64,000 nt of DNA from Companilactobacillus allii (GTDB taxonomy: Bacteria; Bacillota; Bacilli; Lactobacillales; Lactobacillaceae), in assembly GCF_001971585.1 (NCBI RefSeq), contig NZ_CP019323.1:486053-550052 (forward strand). The letters run 5' to 3'. A model generated the notes under the pieces. It did no database searches, was not told the origin of the DNA, and was given only the letters and a program-made list of their open reading frames with translations. Within the stretch, counting starts at the first letter, position 1, and every line of letters begins with the position of its first letter. Shown in pieces: positions 56,235 through 64,000 of the stretch. The translations under genes and the position numbers were made by a program.

Positions 56235-57612
56235 CTTTATCACCCAATTCCTTACCATTAGTTTGAATAACATGTTTGAACCAGTAATAACTCTTTTTTG
56301 GAACTCTTCTTAAATCTCGTAAATCATGATTACCACGATTAACATATACAAGGCCATAGCGTTTTTCCATATTACCGGTAGAACTAGGAATATCTATCAA
56401 TCCCCATCCCAAATATCCCATGACCTTAGCTCCATCAATATTTATTGAATCTTCCATGGCTTGAATATGTTCCTTATGATATTCAATTCTGTAATCATCT
56501 TGAATAATATCTTTACCATTCCAATTTTCTTTTGCTCCAATACCATTTTCAACCGGAAAAATCGGAAGATTATAGCGGTTATACATTTCAGTAATTGTTG
56601 TTCTAAAACCAAGCGGATCAATTTGCCAACCATATTCACTTGTTTTTAGATATTCATTAGAAACTTTTCCTTTACTCATAAAGTAATTAGGAGCAGTTTC
56701 CTTAGGAATATTTTCAGAATCAATTACCAAACTGTAATAATAACTAAATGCTAAGAAATCACTTTTTATGTTTGTAAGATTATCAATTGCATTAACCAAT
56801 GTACTCTCAATTTTTTCTAATCCATTGTTATTCATATAACAAACGACCTCTGAAGATCTTTTACCTGTGGTGAAAAACTTCAGAAAATCATTATTAATAA
56901 ATTCTTCAGCTTTTCTGGTTGCTGCTACATCCTCGGGCTTAGCAGATGCTGGATACATTTTTTGATATGCAACCATTCCACCAATTTGTAATCCTTTAAA
57001 TTTATGAATATAGTCTGCGACTTGTGCATAGGCTATCAGGCTATTCGTGGCAATAATATATTGATTCTCAATAGTTCTTTCACCTGTTATATAACCGCTA
57101 TTTGCAAAACCTTCTTCAAACATTGTGCAATTTTGTTCATTAAACACTAACCAATATTTTACTTTGTCGAAAAAATGATCAATTACAATTTTAGAGAATC
57201 TAACAAATGCTTCAGTAACATGTGAACTGGCAAAACCATTATATTTATTAGCCAGTTTAAGTGGCATATCAAAATGATAAAGACAAATTACCGGAACAAT
57301 CCCTCTTTTTAATAATCCATCAATATATTGATCATAATATTCCAATCCTTCTTCATTAATTTCACCATCCCCGTCAGGAATAATTCTCGACCAAGAAATC
57401 TGAAATCTATAACAATTCATTCCAATATTACTCATTAAATCAAAATCTTCATTGAACTTATGATATTCATCTATTGCTACTTTCCAATCACTAGAATTAG
57501 CTGTAGATTTTTTAATATCATAAACGGACAAGCCTTTACCATCTTCATCAAAAGCTCCTTCAGTCTGCATACTTGAAACTGAATTTCCCCAAAGAAATTT
57601 TTCGTCTTTCAT
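56227..57612 (-). CDS. 6-phospho-beta-glucosidase (GH1)
   Basis: A 461-aa family 1 hydrolase splitting phosphorylated beta-glucosides imported by the PTS permease downstream. FLWGNSVSSMQTEGAFDEDGKG at the N-terminus; acid/base Glu in VFNEQNC near residue 164 (the usual NEP is NEQ here, as in some phospho-glucosidases); nucleophile Glu in FPVENGIG near residue 366. ATG 57612 is served by GGAGG. Divergent from its GntR regulator. Confidence 0.9.
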   Translation of the reverse strand: MKDEKFLWGNSVSSMQTEGAFDEDGKGLSVYDIKKSTANSSDWKVAIDEYHKFNEDFDLMSNIGMNCYRFQISWSRIIPDGDGEINEEGLEYYDQYIDGLLKRGIVPVICLYHFDMPLKLANKYNGFASSHVTEAFVRFSKIVIDHFFDKVKYWLVFNEQNCTMFEEGFANSGYITGERTIENQYIIATNSLIAYAQVADYIHKFKGLQIGGMVAYQKMYPASAKPEDVAATRKAEEFINNDFLKFFTTGKRSSEVVCYMNNNGLEKIESTLVNAIDNLTNIKSDFLAFSYYYSLVIDSENIPKETAPNYFMSKGKVSNEYLKTSEYGWQIDPLGFRTTITEMYNRYNLPIFPVENGIGAKENWNGKDIIQDDYRIEYHKEHIQAMEDSINIDGAKVMGYLGWGLIDIPSSTGNMEKRYGLVYVNRGNHDLRDLRRVPKKSYYWFKHVIQTNGKELGDKDD

Positions 57613-57650
57613 TCCACATCCTCCGTTCACTTTCATATACATGATAACTC

Positions 57651-57679
57651 AATTATTTAACTTGTAAAGTCAAATAATT
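57651..57679. promoter_or_regulatory. Candidate GntR operator in the glucosidase promoter
   Basis: AATTATTT and AAATAATT flank ACTTGTAAAGT, giving a near-perfect 29-base inverted repeat. A TTGACT -35-like element on the minus strand lies inside it. Confidence 0.55.
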
Positions 57680-57758
57680 AATAAAATACTCAAATTATGT
57701 GTAATGTATTCAAATTCTTTATATGATAAACTTGACCTATTAAAGGAGATGACTGATC

Positions 57759-58472
57759 ATTAGCCGCTATAAAGATATTGCTAAAAACATTCAGGATAGA
57801 ATTCAAAGTGGCGAATATAAGCCAAATCAGATTCTCCCGAGTCAAAAAGATTTAGCAACGGAATTTCAAACATCAAGAGTAACCATCCAAAAGTCATTAG
57901 ATGAATTATCAAATAAAAATTTAATTATAAGGAAACAGGGGAGTGGATCTTTTGTCGCACCTAATCCACTTTCAACATTGGATATTCTATCTAGTCAATA
58001 TGAAGGAACCACACAATTATTTCGAGATAAAGGGACCATAACAACAAAAGTTTTAAGGTTCGATATTCGACTACCACAAAAAAAAGAAGCTGAAAGACTC
58101 AATATATCCGACACTACACCGGTATATGACGTTTTCAGACTTCGTAATTTGAATGACGAACCATATGAATTAGATCAATCCATAATGCCTCTTTCAGTAA
58201 TAACTGATTTAACAGAACAAATAGCTAAAGGATCAATCTATAATTTCATTGAGAACAACTTAGGATTAAAAGTTGGTAGCTCAACTAGAAAAATCAGTGC
58301 TAAAAAGCCCAATGATGATGATATTAAATATCTAGATTGCAAGAATAACGATCCAGTACTACAGGTTTCACAAACAGTTAGTTTGACTGATGGGCGAATA
58401 TTTGAATATTCACATACAAAACATCGATATGATAAAGGGAGCATTATAGTAGTTAATAATATTGAAAAATAA
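57759..58472 (+). CDS. GntR/UTRA family regulator without a canonical start codon
   Basis: A protein of about 237 aa: N-terminal winged HTH (SRYKDIAKNIQDRIQSGEYK ... LPSQKDLATEFQTSRVTIQKSLDEL) and a C-terminal UTRA effector domain, as in sugar-responsive GntR proteins. The frame upstream of SRYKDIA contains no ATG, GTG or TTG before an in-frame TGA at 57750; only CTG (57753), ATC (57756) and ATT (57759) are available, with AAAGGAG at 57742-57748 as binding site. An ATG at 57749 is out of frame. Either an ATT/CTG start is used, or the start has been lost. Coordinates assume the ATT. Confidence 0.75.
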   Translation: MSRYKDIAKNIQDRIQSGEYKPNQILPSQKDLATEFQTSRVTIQKSLDELSNKNLIIRKQGSGSFVAPNPLSTLDILSSQYEGTTQLFRDKGTITTKVLRFDIRLPQKKEAERLNISDTTPVYDVFRLRNLNDEPYELDQSIMPLSVITDLTEQIAKGSIYNFIENNLGLKVGSSTRKISAKKPNDDDIKYLDCKNNDPVLQVSQTVSLTDGRIFEYSHTKHRYDKGSIIVVNNIEK

Positions 58473-58505
58473 AAAAGTCTTCAAAATAATTTGAAGGCTT
58501 TTTTT
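58468..58505. terminator. Bidirectional terminator after the GntR gene
   Basis: AAAAAGTCTTCAAA pairs with TTTGAAGGCTTTTT with one G-T pair, followed by T-tracts. It lies between the convergent GntR and hydratase genes. Confidence 0.87.
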
Positions 58506-58515
58506 GATATCAAAT

Positions 58516-59334
58516 CTATTTAACTTCCAGATCAACGTTACCCAAACCGTTATCAAATCTTGCTTGCCAATCACCCTTTGTAAGTGATGGTGGTAAGACA
58601 AAGGTTCCTGATGATACTTGTTGATCCTTCTTTAAGGTCTTATTTTGCGTTGCCAATTTATCCACCAACCACTTGAGTGACTTGAGTGGATTCCCCAATA
58701 CTTCTGTTGACTTACCTGATTTCAATTCTTCCCCATTATGAAGCAAGGTACAGTTAACATTTTCCAATGCATCAACTGTCTTGAACAGCTTAGTATCAAA
58801 TTCATCCCCGTATACTACCAAACCACCAACTGCGGCATCTGCCATAACCATATACTTTGATAAACTAGGGAACCAATCGCTAAATCTAGAATCAGGAACC
58901 TCAAGTGCTGGTGCAACTGCTGTCTTGTTCAACAGATCTTCTAGCGTGTCATCTGTACTTAGATCTTCCTTGGCTCGGAAACAAAGTTCCACTTCTACTA
59001 GTGGTTCCATCAAGTCATCTAGTTTTACTGATGTTGGTGCATGTAGAAAGTGACTTTTTAGTTGAGCTCCATATAGCGGTTCATCTGAATCAAACATATC
59101 TTGAGTCTGTTTACTGGTAAGAGACACTTTATAGCCTCCCACTGGTTCATTCTTCAATCTGGTTAATTCATCTTGAACTCGATACGCTGTCTCATCATTT
59201 GTTGCGTAATTTGACCAGTCATCTTCATTCAGTGGGTTTTGAGATTTCCATGAATTGTAAAGTGCTTGTGTTAGTTCAGCTTCATTTGTAGATAATCTTG
59301 TACTTGTTAGGGTTTCAGTTGTATTTTGTGTCAT
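58516..59334 (-). CDS. 2-keto-4-pentenoate hydratase / fumarylacetoacetase-like protein under T-box control
   Basis: A 272-aa protein of the FAH superfamily, MhpD-like branch: VGGYKVSLTSKQTQ, DLMEPLVEVELCFRAKEDL with metal-binding Glu residues, APALEVPDSRFSDW, and GNPLKSLKWLVDKL near the C-terminus. Typical members hydrate 2-hydroxypenta-2,4-dienoate in aromatic degradation, a pathway not expected here, so the real substrate is probably another 2-keto acid. ATG 59334 follows GGAGG. A T-box leader lies upstream. Confidence 0.82.
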   Translation of the reverse strand: MTQNTTETLTSTRLSTNEAELTQALYNSWKSQNPLNEDDWSNYATNDETAYRVQDELTRLKNEPVGGYKVSLTSKQTQDMFDSDEPLYGAQLKSHFLHAPTSVKLDDLMEPLVEVELCFRAKEDLSTDDTLEDLLNKTAVAPALEVPDSRFSDWFPSLSKYMVMADAAVGGLVVYGDEFDTKLFKTVDALENVNCTLLHNGEELKSGKSTEVLGNPLKSLKWLVDKLATQNKTLKKDQQVSSGTFVLPPSLTKGDWQARFDNGLGNVDLEVK

Positions 59335-59416
59335 AGGTAGAGCCTCCATTTATTTTTGTTATATTCGATATATTAATCTGACCTTTAATCTGACCTTCAC
59401 TAATATTGGATTCCAT
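59315..59416 (-). CDS. Short upstream frame between T-box and hydratase
   Basis: A 33-residue frame beginning at ATG 59416, with a good binding site AGAGGTGAG. It overlaps the hydratase start by 20 bases in another frame and contains the hydratase's own binding site. The peptide repeats GQIKGQIN because the 12-base unit TTAATCTGACCT is duplicated at 59379-59403. It could couple translation to the hydratase, or be a remnant. No function recognised. Confidence 0.4.
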   Translation of the reverse strand: MESNISEGQIKGQINISNITKINGGSTYDTKYN

Positions 59417-59454
59417 AGAGACTCACCTCTTCTAATTTTATTTTAATTAATAAA

Positions 59455-59735
59455 AAACAAAAGACGCCCTAAGATGAACTAAATCATCAAAGGGCGTCTA
59501 AACGCGTTACCACCTTTATTTGCATACATATCACTACATACACCTTGAACAAACTAATACTAATTTGTCAGCACGATAATGGGTGCAACCAGTGACTTCT
59601 AATAGGATTCAAAGCACAACTATCAGGTGATAATAATTATTTAGGTAATATATTGTCTCGCATCTACCGACAACTTTCTGAGATACCTTGAAATAGTTAA
59701 GTTCCTGATCAACGTCTTTCTTGTTTGTTATTGGT
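59455..59735 (-). ncRNA. T-box riboswitch leader
   Basis: On the minus strand the T-box sequence AAAGGTGGTAACGCG (59502-59516) is followed by a strong terminator: AGACGCCCT and AGGGCGTCT with inner GATGA/TCATC and then TTTTGTTTTTTA. Further upstream Stem I can be traced: ATCAGG with CCTGAT at the base, then AGGTA/TACCT and a distal region. The three bases before the closing CCTGAT are best read ATC followed by A, which would make it an isoleucine specifier; this depends on my hand folding. Uncharged tRNA would let transcription proceed into the hydratase gene. Confidence 0.88.
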
Positions 59736-59739
59736 TGTA

Positions 59740-59768
59740 AATTTATACCCTTTTATTAGATATGTCAA
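59740..59768 (-). promoter_or_regulatory. Promoter of the T-box transcript
   Basis: Minus strand TTGACA (59763-59768) followed after 17 bases by TAAATT, or after 15 by TATAAA. Confidence 0.65.
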
Positions 59769-59785
59769 TACTAAAATTAAAATAA

Positions 59786-60982
59786 TTAATTATTTTCTAA
59801 TTTGAGATAATCCAAAACGAAACTTCCGACCGCTTTAGCTGCGATGATCAAACATTTCTCATTCATTAGAAAATCCGGACTATGATGTGGATGATTGGCA
59901 TGATCATCAGTCATACATCCGACATAGAAAAACGTACTTGGTAACTTTTGTGCGAAATAACTGAAATCTTCAGATGGTTGTTGAACTCCACAATCAAAGA
60001 CCTTAGTAACTTCTGGGATATCAGCATTCTTAATACTGTCAACAACACGCTTAGTCAAAGTTTCATCGTTAACAAGAACCGGATAGTTATCGTCATAATC
60101 AATTTCACACTTAACTTTAAACATTGACTCTACACCATGTGCAATTGTCGTTATTTCCTCACGGATTCTTTTACGAGTGGATTCCTTCATTACACGAACG
60201 TCACCTTTTAAAACTACTGACTCTTTAATAGCGTTAAAAGAACCAACTCCATCAAAGGATCCAATTGTAACGCTTGCCGTATCAAATGGGTCAATTCTTC
60301 GTGAAACGACAGTTTGTAACGCCGTTACAAAGTAACTTCCAGCGACAATTGCATCATTTGATAATTGTGGCATTGATGCATGACCACCCTTACCAGTGAA
60401 CTTAATCGTGAAATTAGAACGGCCTGTCTGAGTTTCCCCAGTATGATATCCGATCGTTCCAGTTTCCATTGAAGTCATTACATGAACTCCAACAACATTG
60501 TCTACTCCACTTAAAGCACCATCTTCGATCATAGACTTAGCTCCACCAGGAGCAACTTCTTCACCCGGTTGGTGGATTATCCTGATACTCCCGGCTAATT
60601 GATCTTTTAGCTCAATAAGACTTCTTGCGACTATCATCAAGTAAGCGGTATGACCGTCATGCCCACAAGCGTGCATTACACCAGGATTCTGTGACTTAAA
60701 TGGTAAGTCATTGTCCTCTTGCACTGCCAAAGCATCAAAGTCAGCACGTAGTGCTAGTTTGGGGCCTGGATTACCTGAATCAATATCAACAATGATTCCA
60801 TATCCATCCCCACAGTCTCTGACACTACAATCTAGATTTTTATAAAACTTTTTAATATAAGCTGCTGTATTTTTTTCTTCAAACGAAACCTCTGGATGCG
60901 CATGTAAATATTCTCTTATTTGGATTATTTCATCTTTCGAATCATCTAGTTTTTTCATTAATTGTTCACACAAATTTCCCAC
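59786..60982 (-). CDS. M20 family metallo-amidohydrolase (HipO/AbgB-like)
   Basis: A 398-aa M20D peptidase-like enzyme that removes acyl groups from N-acyl amino acids or related compounds. Metal ligands: HACGHDGHTAY near residue 103-112, GEEVAPGG near 142, and a C-terminal HHSPDF. The dimerisation lid follows GKGGHASMPQ. GAGGAGG is 7 bases before a GTG start. It lies just before the T-box promoter, so it is transcribed separately from the hydratase. Substrate not predictable; N-acetyl-diaminopimelate deacetylase is unlikely with a lysine-type wall. Confidence 0.88.
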   Translation of the reverse strand: MGNLCEQLMKKLDDSKDEIIQIREYLHAHPEVSFEEKNTAAYIKKFYKNLDCSVRDCGDGYGIIVDIDSGNPGPKLALRADFDALAVQEDNDLPFKSQNPGVMHACGHDGHTAYLMIVARSLIELKDQLAGSIRIIHQPGEEVAPGGAKSMIEDGALSGVDNVVGVHVMTSMETGTIGYHTGETQTGRSNFTIKFTGKGGHASMPQLSNDAIVAGSYFVTALQTVVSRRIDPFDTASVTIGSFDGVGSFNAIKESVVLKGDVRVMKESTRKRIREEITTIAHGVESMFKVKCEIDYDDNYPVLVNDETLTKRVVDSIKNADIPEVTKVFDCGVQQPSEDFSYFAQKLPSTFFYVGCMTDDHANHPHHSPDFLMNEKCLIIAAKAVGSFVLDYLKLENN

Positions 60983-61043
60983 AAAATTACCTCCTCGAAA
61001 TTAACTCATACATTTATTTTCTCACAGAATTATTCAGAAGGTA

Positions 61044-61070
61044 CAAAAAAAGACTACCAAATGGTAGTCT
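61044..61070 (-). terminator. Terminator after the 42-residue gene
   Basis: AGACTACCA/TGGTAGTCT is a perfect 9-bp stem followed on the minus strand by a T-run. Confidence 0.88.
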
Positions 61071-61085
61071 CAATATATTCTTCAA

Positions 61086-61214
61086 TTATTCGTGGTTCAT
61101 TTGATCCATGAATGCCTTAAATGATGACTTCTTAATGTCAGCACCCTTTTTACTAGCCTTTGATTCAGCCAAATGGGCTAATCTTTTCTTCTCACTCTTG
61201 TCTAACTTTTTCAT
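61086..61214 (-). CDS. Small lysine-rich protein, 42 residues
   Basis: A short gene with GGAGG 8 bases before ATG 61214 and its own terminator after it. The peptide is highly basic (MKKLDKSEKKRLAHLAESKA ... FKAFMDQMNHE) with about 11 lysines, no membrane segment and predicted helix. Not recognised; it could bind RNA, DNA or a ribosomal site. It lies between the amidohydrolase and DUF1129 genes. Confidence 0.65.
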   Translation of the reverse strand: MKKLDKSEKKRLAHLAESKASKKGADIKKSSFKAFMDQMNHE

Positions 61215-61355
61215 CCTTAATACCTCCATGTCTTTTTAAGATCATATGAGTTATTGCAAAGGAAATAGTAGGCGCGTATGCGTTAGGCTCTTTCTAAAGT
61301 AATTCATATTATGTAACAACTACATAATAGTTCTTTCATTCTAGAATGCAACTAT

Positions 61356-62102
61356 TTAGAAAAAGGCACGATCATGGATTCCCATGTAACGGCGATACAA
61401 GAAGCGAATTCCGTAAGCAATCGCTGCAACGATGAAGTATCCAATTCCACCAAGTGTTGGATTAATTGCTGCTGGTACAAATGACATTGCTCCTAAGAAT
61501 ACGAACATCAACATCAAACCGAATACCAAATATCCGATTGTGATTCCCCAACCTGGACGTTCGCTCTTTGGTTTTTTCATTTGGATATTGAACCATGTCA
61601 ATAATGTTCCCCACATTGCTGAAAGGATAAGCAATGTAAAGATACCTGTTTGATTATTTGGATCCGACTTCTTAGTTGTGAAAGCTACAACTCCGTATAA
61701 CAAGCCAAATAATGCAAAGAACAACAATGATGTATCAATTGCTGAAGCCCAAAATGGTTGTTTCTTTACAGGCTTTTTAGGATGTACGATTTCAGTAGCT
61801 TTTTTAGTAACTGGACCATACAACGTATTAGCTGTAACACCTTTGATCTGATTCTCAATAATCTCTGACATTAAATCATCGATTGATTGTTTAGCTTCAT
61901 CTTCAGTAAATCCACCGTCCACTAAGAATCTATTCAATCTGAAGACATATTCTTCATTTTTATTACTTAATCTAGCACGTAAGTCATCTGGTGATGCTGA
62001 CGCAATTTTTTCTTGTGTCTCTATATTCTTAACTTTTTTAGCAGCATTACCCTTTTGTTTTTCCGCTGCTTGCTTATTCTTCTCTCTTAAATCTTCAGCC
62101 AT
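61356..62102 (-). CDS. DUF1129 family membrane protein
   Basis: A 248-aa protein. The N-terminal 110 residues are charged and helical (NKNEEYVFRLNRFLVDGGFTEDEAKQSIDDLMSEI), followed by four membrane segments. DUF1129 proteins are regularly found after ychF in lactobacilli. Function unknown. It starts 15 bases after ychF. Confidence 0.87.
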   Translation of the reverse strand: MAEDLREKNKQAAEKQKGNAAKKVKNIETQEKIASASPDDLRARLSNKNEEYVFRLNRFLVDGGFTEDEAKQSIDDLMSEIIENQIKGVTANTLYGPVTKKATEIVHPKKPVKKQPFWASAIDTSLLFFALFGLLYGVVAFTTKKSDPNNQTGIFTLLILSAMWGTLLTWFNIQMKKPKSERPGWGITIGYLVFGLMLMFVFLGAMSFVPAAINPTLGGIGYFIVAAIAYGIRFLYRRYMGIHDRAFF

Positions 62103-62117
62103 TAATTCTCCCCCAAA

Positions 62118-63221
62118 TTAGACGTTGAATCTAAATTCTATGATGTCACCGTCTTGTACTTCGTAATCCTTACCTTCAACACGTAACTTACCAGCTTCTT
62201 TAACTGCTTGTTCACTACCTAATTCATCTAATGCGTCAAATGACATAACTTCGGCACGAATGAATCCACGTTCAAAGTCAGAATGAATAATTCCGGCAAC
62301 TTGTGGTGCCTTCATACCTTTATGGAATGTCCATGCACGTGTTTCTTTTCCACCAGCAGTGAAGAATGTTCTAAGTCCTAACAACTTATAACTAGCCTTG
62401 ATCAACTTATCAAGACCAGACTCTTTAACACCCTCTGCTTCAAGGAAGTCACGTCTGTCATCATCATCTAATTCAGCAATTTCTTCTTCTGTCTTAGCTG
62501 AAACACCAATAACTTCAGCATTTTCCTTTTTGGCATAATCTTCAATGATCTTGTAGTACTTAGATGTTTCTGGGTCGGCCATATCATCTTCGGCAATATT
62601 AGCAACATACAAAACAGGCTTTGAAGTTAATAGGAATAGTCCCTTAACAATTTCTGCTTCATCTTCATCGAAGTCAATTGTTCTAACCGCACCACCATCT
62701 TCTAGAACTGGCTTAATCTTTTTAAGTACTTCAAACTCTTCTTGAGCATCTTTATCTTTAGCACTCTTAGCCATCTTTTCTACTTTGGCATAACGCTTAT
62801 TGACACTATCAAGATCTGAAATACTCAACTCTAGATTAATTGTTTCAATGTCATCTAGTGGATCAACTGTACCTGTAACACTAGTAATATTGTCATCATC
62901 AAAAGCACGAACAACGTGCACAATAGCATCAACTTGACGAATATTCTCGAGGAACTTATTACCAAGTCCCTCACCCTTACTAGCACCCTTAACGATTCCG
63001 GCAATATCTGTAAATTCAAATGTTGTGTGAATCAATTTCTTAGCAGGAATCAAACTATCGATTCTTGATAAACGTTTGTCAGGTACCTCAACCATACCGA
63101 CATTAGGGTCGATTGTAGCGAATGGATAGTTCGCCATTTCTGCACCAGCTTTTGTGATGGCATTGAATAATGTTGATTTTCCGACGTTTGGTAATCCTAC
63201 GATTCCGGCAGTTAAAGCCAT
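62118..63221 (-). CDS. ychF: Obg-like ATPase YchF
   Basis: A 367-aa P-loop protein: G1 GLPNVGKSTLFN, G3 DIAGIVKGASKGEGLGNKFL, NVAEDD in place of the GTP-specific NKxD, then a coiled-coil hairpin and a TGS domain (FHKGMKAPQVAGIIHSDFERGFIRAEV). YchF binds ATP, associates with ribosomes, and is linked to oxidative stress. Start overlaps the DUF951 stop by one base. Confidence 0.96.
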   Translation of the reverse strand: MALTAGIVGLPNVGKSTLFNAITKAGAEMANYPFATIDPNVGMVEVPDKRLSRIDSLIPAKKLIHTTFEFTDIAGIVKGASKGEGLGNKFLENIRQVDAIVHVVRAFDDDNITSVTGTVDPLDDIETINLELSISDLDSVNKRYAKVEKMAKSAKDKDAQEEFEVLKKIKPVLEDGGAVRTIDFDEDEAEIVKGLFLLTSKPVLYVANIAEDDMADPETSKYYKIIEDYAKKENAEVIGVSAKTEEEIAELDDDDRRDFLEAEGVKESGLDKLIKASYKLLGLRTFFTAGGKETRAWTFHKGMKAPQVAGIIHSDFERGFIRAEVMSFDALDELGSEQAVKEAGKLRVEGKDYEVQDGDIIEFRFNV

Positions 63222-63487
63222 TATAAATTATCCTCATTTCCATTAATATTAGGTTGTACAATTTGTGTCTGCTTCAAATAAAATTCTTCTTGGCTCACAT
63301 CAACTTGCGCAGCTTCAGTAATCACTTTTTTAAGTTTCTTATTAAATTCATTTCTAGGAATCATTACGATATGTCCACATCCTAAGCACTTAACTTTAAT
63401 ATCTGCGCCCATTCGAATGATTTCCCACTTATTTGCCCCACAAGCATGAGGTTTTTTCATCATTACAATATCGCCTAAATTAAACAT
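63221..63487 (-). CDS. DUF951 family protein
   Basis: An 88-aa protein with GDIVMMKKPHACGANKWEIIRMGADIKVKCLGCGHIVMIPR: the paired Cys (CGANKW ... CLGCGH) suggest a small zinc or nucleic acid binding fold of the DUF951 family. It sits between parB and ychF as usual in Firmicutes. The C-terminal 25 residues are extra. Translationally coupled to ychF. Confidence 0.9.
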   Translation of the reverse strand: MFNLGDIVMMKKPHACGANKWEIIRMGADIKVKCLGCGHIVMIPRNEFNKKLKKVITEAAQVDVSQEEFYLKQTQIVQPNINGNEDNL

Positions 63488-63497
63488 ATACAGTCCT

Positions 63498-64000
63498 CTA
63501 ATCTAAACTTATTCCTAAAATATCTAAAATACGATTGAGATCATTAGTGTTAGAAAAATCAATCTCTAGTTTTCCATGACCACCACGTGTTTCCTTAACA
63601 GCAACACCAGTATCAAATTTCTCTACCAATTTCTCTTCAGTTGCACGGATATATGGTGATTTTGATTTTGAAACTTTTTTCTTTTTCTTAATATCATGCT
63701 TAGTTTCTGTAGCTAATTGTTCAAGTTGTCTAACAGTCAAATCTTCGCTAACTGCACGCTTTGCTAATTTATCAATTTGTTCTTTATCTTTTAAACTCAA
63801 CAAAGTTCTTGCTTGGCCCATTGATAAGTCACCGTGTTGAACTAGTTTCTTGGTTGCTTCTGGAAGATTCAACAGCCTCAAATAATTGGCAATATATGGA
63901 CGACTCTTACCAAGGCGTTGTGACACTTGTTCTTGAGTCAAATTTAATTTTGTGATCAAAGTTTTATATGCATCTGCTTCTTCTAGAGGTGTCAGATCTT
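63498..64000 (-). CDS. parB: Chromosome partitioning protein ParB/Spo0J, partial
   Basis: The gene runs off the right edge, so the N-terminus is missing; the frame is open to base 64000. Visible are LTPLEEADAYKTL and the helix-turn-helix LTQEQVSQRLGKSRPYIANYLRLLNLP that binds parS, followed by the linker and the C-terminal dimerisation domain (HGKLEIDFSNTNDLNRILDILGI). ParB spreads from parS and loads SMC near oriC. Its presence suggests that this end of the window is the origin-proximal end. Confidence 0.94.
   Translation of the reverse strand, partial: DLTPLEEADAYKTLITKLNLTQEQVSQRLGKSRPYIANYLRLLNLPEATKKLVQHGDLSMGQARTLLSLKDKEQIDKLAKRAVSEDLTVRQLEQLATETKHDIKKKKKVSKSKSPYIRATEEKLVEKFDTGVAVKETRGGHGKLEIDFSNTNDLNRILDILGISLD

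Overview
This is a 64 kb stretch of a low-GC Firmicute chromosome from the Lactobacillaceae, most like the Companilactobacillus (former Lactobacillus farciminis/alimentarius) group. I infer this from protein style and gene order: a parB - DUF951 - ychF - DUF1129 block at the right end (usual near oriC in lactobacilli), SLAP-type surface domains, a lysine-type MurE beside an aspartate/glutamate racemase, oleate hydratase, a T-box, cre sites and many APC/MFS transporters. No complete mobile element, prophage, CRISPR array, rRNA or tRNA is visible.

Layout. 1-4.7 kb: the end of an ABC ATPase, then argCJBD (glutamate to ornithine). 4.9-7.2 kb: cysK-metB on the minus strand behind a leader that encodes a 26-residue peptide with three consecutive Cys codons, followed by a strong terminator. 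7.2-14 kb: MarR/MFS pair, two small genes, a second MFS efflux pump, a SLAP surface protein, an oxidoreductase. 14.3-18.3 kb: two near-duplicate amino acid permeases and an AEC carrier. 18.4-20.6 kb: a TMEM175-like channel behind a Na+/H+ antiporter gene broken by one in-frame TAG. 20.7-28 kb: PatB/MalY lyase, a YfnA-like permease, a Fic protein with a long operator palindrome, oxidoreductases, a GNAT enzyme and a MarR/SDR pair. 28.3-33.4 kb: guaB, a paired SMR pump, DUF2975 membrane proteins with an XRE regulator, a MazG-like enzyme. 33.5-39.7 kb: oleate hydratase with TetR, YczE-like protein, DUF1304, a flippase, an XRE membrane protein. 39.7-44.6 kb: sucrose locus (scrB, permease, scrR, scrK). 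45.5-48.4 kb: zinc/manganese ABC transporter with a Zur-like box, plus gtrA. 49.2-54.6 kb: a cell-wall cluster (two-component system, DD-carboxypeptidase, MurE, racemase). 54.9-58.5 kb: a beta-glucoside PTS cluster. 58.5-61 kb: a T-box controlled hydratase-like gene and an M20 amidohydrolase. 61-64 kb: a 42-residue protein, DUF1129, ychF, DUF951 and partial parB.

Two observations stand out. First, six intergenic copies of a structured palindromic element (about 4.7, 11.9, 18.3, 28.2, 30.0 and 45.5 kb) share a long outer stem built round CAAAACAC/GTGTTTTG (CATACAC/GTGTATG in one copy), variable flanking bases that change in matched pairs, an unrelated apical stem in each copy, and a second small hairpin. 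In all six the same end lies at or within about 15 bases of the stop codon of a gene read in the same direction. Second, the cysK leader has the architecture of ribosome-mediated cysteine attenuation, which is not the usual cysteine control in Firmicutes.

Functional assignments come from reading motifs and family resemblance by eye; no database search was run. Starts were chosen from Shine-Dalgarno spacing where several were possible.
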